Part shown: positions 62,046-64,000 of the stretch, piece after piece | How the letters are laid out: every line of letters starts with the position of its first letter | How positions within the stretch are numbered: the stretch's first letter is position 1 | NCBI RefSeq assembly: GCF_029360705.1 | Contig: NZ_JARKMX010000004.1 | Coordinates: 1-64,000 of the forward strand | Direction of reading: 5' to 3' | Length of the DNA: 64,000 nucleotides | From: Paraflavitalea pollutisoli | GTDB taxonomy: Bacteria > Bacteroidota > Bacteroidia > Chitinophagales > Chitinophagaceae | Notes under the pieces: model-generated | Database searches by the model: none | What the model was told of the DNA's origin: nothing | The model's input: only the letters and a program-made list of their open reading frames with translations | Program-made: the position numbers and the translations under genes

Positions 62046-62585
62046 GGCCCTTTCTGTCAACCGGGTCGCCTCGTCGCCTACCATTTAACGAATAGGCACC
62101 ATTGCGCGCCCAACAGGGGCCGGCAGTACAGGGCGGCAGGTGGAATGGCCTTGCGTGACCTACACTGTCTTCCTGCCCCCTGGCAATTGGAATGGCCATA
62201 CCGGGCCTCGCGAAGCGGAAAGTGTAAGGGCGTTTGCGCCACTGGCATCACCATTTTCTTCAATTCTCCACTTACTTATTGGTTTTCAAAGGTCTGTCGC
62301 TCGCCAAGCTGGTCGGATGGGTTCATTTCCCTGTCCGGTTGGGTGACGAGTTTATTGATATTCCATAGATGTCAGCAAGATAACTCCCTGTTATTCCGTA
62401 GATGTCTCGTATCTATATAAGGACGGAATATCTAGGTGATATCTACGGGATATATACGAGATATCTACGGAACATCTATAAAAGCATGGGCCAGTAGATA
62501 CCCTGCCGAATACGGCAAATGCCTACCGGAACCACTCTTAAAGGGCGATTGCCGCGTTGAAAATCAGTAAATAACGGAGGAAAAC
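62046..62585. other. 540-bp intergenic region with AT-rich dyad
   Basis: It separates the PH-domain gene from a convergent secreted gene. Apart from the dyad at 62394-62472 I see no gene, tRNA or terminator. The first part is GC-rich; the 62350-62480 part is AT-rich with repeated TAGATGTC and ATATCTACGG. Confidence 0.5.
62394..62472. repeat. Long inverted repeat built on ATATCTACGG
   Basis: The left arm 62394-62418 begins TTCCGTAGATGTCTCGTAT and the right arm 62450-62472 ends ACGAGATATCTACGGAA; rotated, they match over about 23 bp with one substitution and a 2-base gap. The 31-bp centre carries another ATATCTACGG (62439-62448). A related TTCCATAGATGTC lies at 62361-62373. Confidence 0.75.
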
Positions 62586-63605
62586 CTAGTTGTCTTTCTT
62601 TTTAACAGGCGTTTTGGGGGGCTGTTTCTGCTCGGCCCGCTGAATATTCCGGCGGGAAGCCTCTTCCAGCGCCTTCTCATTGGCCTTGCCGGCATCATCT
62701 AGCAGCAGCGCCTCTTTGGGGAATTCGCCGTCTTTCAGGCGTTGGTCGAAGAGCTTATTGATGTGCATCCACTGGCCATTTTGCCATTTAAAGGCTTCAT
62801 AATCGCCATCGGGCACCAGTGTCCATTTCTTTTCAGGTTCGTCGCTTTCGGATACCAGGTGGTCTACCAGGATCACGTCCATCTCAGGATCGTAATTGAG
62901 GAAGGTCCTGGCTTCTTTCTTGTACTCGATGCTGAAGCGCTTTTGGGTAGGGCGCGGAACCGAATCGTTCTTATACGAGAAATAGTTGCCCCCAAAGATG
63001 GGCTCGCCATTGTCATTGAAGGTGAGTACCTCCATCCATTTCTTATTGCTGTTGACGGTAAAGTCATCGAAGCCAAACAGGGTGTAATACTTTTTGCCGT
63101 TGAATTCCTTCAGCACGATGCGATAGTAGATGGCACCGATCCAGTTGCGGGCTGTACGGGCCGAGTCCATCGGATTGCGGGTGAACATCGATACGTCATG
63201 CAGCGGGATCAGTTTGAGCGATCCGTCTCTGGTAGGAAGCTGGATAGCCCCTTTCTGCAGGTACACATAATCATCCTTTTTCATTTGCCAGGTGAAGATG
63301 CGGAAAGCGCTGTCGGGGGCATAGAGCCGGGATATATTCAGGCTATCGAACGGAAAATAAAAAGAGTTTTTGGTCACCAGGGCACGTACAAAGGTGCGTA
63401 CAAACTGGCTGTCGGCACGAAAACGGTCGCCGCTGATGGAATCAAACACCATACGGGCCGACAGCTGTTGCAGGCTGTCCTGCTTTTTTTCGAGCACGGT
63501 CAGATCTGCGGCAGCGATACGCTGCTGCGCCATGGCTGCCGGCGCGACAAAAAAGGAAATCAGGAGGACGCTGGTATACAAATAATTGACAATTCGCTTC
63601 TTCAT
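62586..63605 (-). CDS. Secreted conserved hypothetical protein
   Basis: 339 residues with a signal peptide (1-27, ending AAMAQQ). A helical start (LTVLEKKQDSLQQLSARM) leads into a beta-rich middle (IYYRIVLKEFNGKKYYTLFG, WMEVLTFNDNGEPIFG) and a basic, proline-rich C-terminal tail. I recognise it only as a conserved hypothetical of Bacteroidota. A TACCTTTG box lies upstream at 63640-63647. It has no partner gene. Confidence 0.7.
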   Translation of the reverse strand: MKKRIVNYLYTSVLLISFFVAPAAMAQQRIAAADLTVLEKKQDSLQQLSARMVFDSISGDRFRADSQFVRTFVRALVTKNSFYFPFDSLNISRLYAPDSAFRIFTWQMKKDDYVYLQKGAIQLPTRDGSLKLIPLHDVSMFTRNPMDSARTARNWIGAIYYRIVLKEFNGKKYYTLFGFDDFTVNSNKKWMEVLTFNDNGEPIFGGNYFSYKNDSVPRPTQKRFSIEYKKEARTFLNYDPEMDVILVDHLVSESDEPEKKWTLVPDGDYEAFKWQNGQWMHINKLFDQRLKDGEFPKEALLLDDAGKANEKALEEASRRNIQRAEQKQPPKTPVKKKDN

Positions 63606-63639
63606 AGTATCCGTACGATCTGGTGATTGGATCTGGCAA

Positions 63640-63647
63640 CAAAGGTA
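63640..63647 (-). promoter_or_regulatory. -7 promoter box (TACCTTTG) of the secreted gene
   Basis: Exact TAnnTTTG match on the minus strand, 34 bp before the ATG at 63605. Confidence 0.5.
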
Positions 63648-63688
63648 CCTGTGTGTACCAGCAGGAACGCTAAAGCTACCGTTAAATT

Positions 63689-64000
63689 TTATGCCCCTTG
63701 CAAAGCTTTTGCAAAAGCTGGTAAGTCTAAGACGGCCAGATCGATCAAAGCGTTGGGTAAGGACAGATCCGGATGGGTAGTTTGTACAAAAACGGTATGC
63801 ATGCCGGCATTGCGGCCAAACTCCATGTCGCTGAGGTTATTACCGACGATCAGCGATTTGCGCAGGTCGATGAGGGGAAAATCTTTCACAGCATCGAAGG
63901 CCATGCCGGGTTGTGGCTTGCGGTGTGTATGGTTATTGTCGATGGAAGAGCAGTAGTATATCTTGTCGACGCGACCACCGGCCGCTTCGATGTCCTGCAC
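63689..64000 (-). CDS. HAD-IIIA phosphatase, C-terminal fragment (GmhB/HisB-like)
   Basis: 103 residues are visible; the gene enters from beyond the right edge, so the start is missing. IYYCSSIDNNHTHRKPQPGM matches the region around HAD motif III of heptose-bisphosphate and histidinol phosphatases, and SLIVGNNLSDMEFGRNAGM is motif IV (the usual VGD Asp is replaced by Asn-Asn, with an Asp later). In GmhB this region has Cys and His zinc ligands; here only one Cys and two His remain. The likely substrate is a sugar bisphosphate such as D-glycero-D-manno-heptose 1,7-bisphosphate. Confidence 0.7.
   Translation of the reverse strand: MQDIEAAGGRVDKIYYCSSIDNNHTHRKPQPGMAFDAVKDFPLIDLRKSLIVGNNLSDMEFGRNAGMHTVFVQTTHPDLSLPNALIDLAVLDLPAFAKALQGA

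Noticed and set aside
1-64000. CRISPR arrays, transposases, prophage or defence systems
   Set aside because: No regularly spaced repeat array, transposase motif, phage structural gene or nuclease/helicase defence cluster was seen; the only mobile element is the intron end at the left edge.

Overview
The window looks like ordinary chromosome from a member of the Bacteroidota, most likely the family Chitinophagaceae. Seen in the sequence: several promoters match the Bacteroidota -7 box TAnnTTTG, and one also has a TTTG box 19 bp upstream. Two secreted proteins end in type IX secretion (T9SS) sorting domains. A GLPGLI-family protein sits next to an outer-membrane beta-barrel protein of the TonB-receptor type. 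DUF2851, a UbiA-type lipid prenyltransferase and an M43 metalloprotease are also present. Start codons rarely have a Shine-Dalgarno sequence, and GTG or TTG starts are common. The family assignment is an inference from gene content; no 16S gene is present.

Layout. 1-378: the 3' end of a group II intron (maturase tail plus domains V/VI), ending about 15 bp from the stop codon of a convergent beta-barrel receptor gene (393-3029, minus). 3.1-5.6 kb: a DUF445 membrane protein, a secreted TlpA-like thioredoxin with a double-dyad operator, and a complete tRNA-His(GTG) unit with promoter and terminator. 5.9-15.6 kb: housekeeping genes (tail-specific protease, KdsC-like phosphatase, prenyltransferase, Maf, DUF2851, OsmC, lipoyl synthase, a phosphodiester glycosidase-like protein).

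15.6-35.9 kb is dominated by glucose and glycogen metabolism: a ROK sugar kinase and a FucP-type sugar permease, glgA-glgC, an SLC45/MalT-like transporter with a secreted GH13 alpha-glucan hydrolase, and glgB. Interspersed are a desaturase-archaemetzincin-membrane protein cluster and a GLPGLI/outer-membrane pair. The simplest reading is that external alpha-glucan is cut, imported, phosphorylated and stored as glycogen. 36.5-45.1 kb: pdhA, a TPR membrane protein, ribH, lutA-like, NUDIX, folC, a TonB-like protein with a small GldL-like protein, and two transporters. 45.4-49.4 kb: a T9SS-exported M43 protease, a radical SAM protein and a membrane protein. 49.5-55.6 kb: a small surface-polysaccharide module (GT9, GT4-like, Wzx flippase, galactofuranosyltransferase-like) and two membrane proteins. 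55.7-64 kb: acyl-CoA-binding protein, a T9SS cargo protein, lepA, a DUF922-like protein, a PH/SHOCT protein, a secreted unknown, and the end of a HAD-IIIA phosphatase that runs off the window.

I found no CRISPR array, prophage, transposase or defence island, and no clear new multigene system. The most interesting signals are small: the intron end with an unusual domain V, the paired AACTAA-TTAGTT operator, a terminator lodged between a sugar permease and its kinase, a ROK kinase without the zinc motif, a long dyad in an otherwise empty spacer, a 3'-end tandem duplication, and a likely frameshifted start in a GldL-like microprotein.
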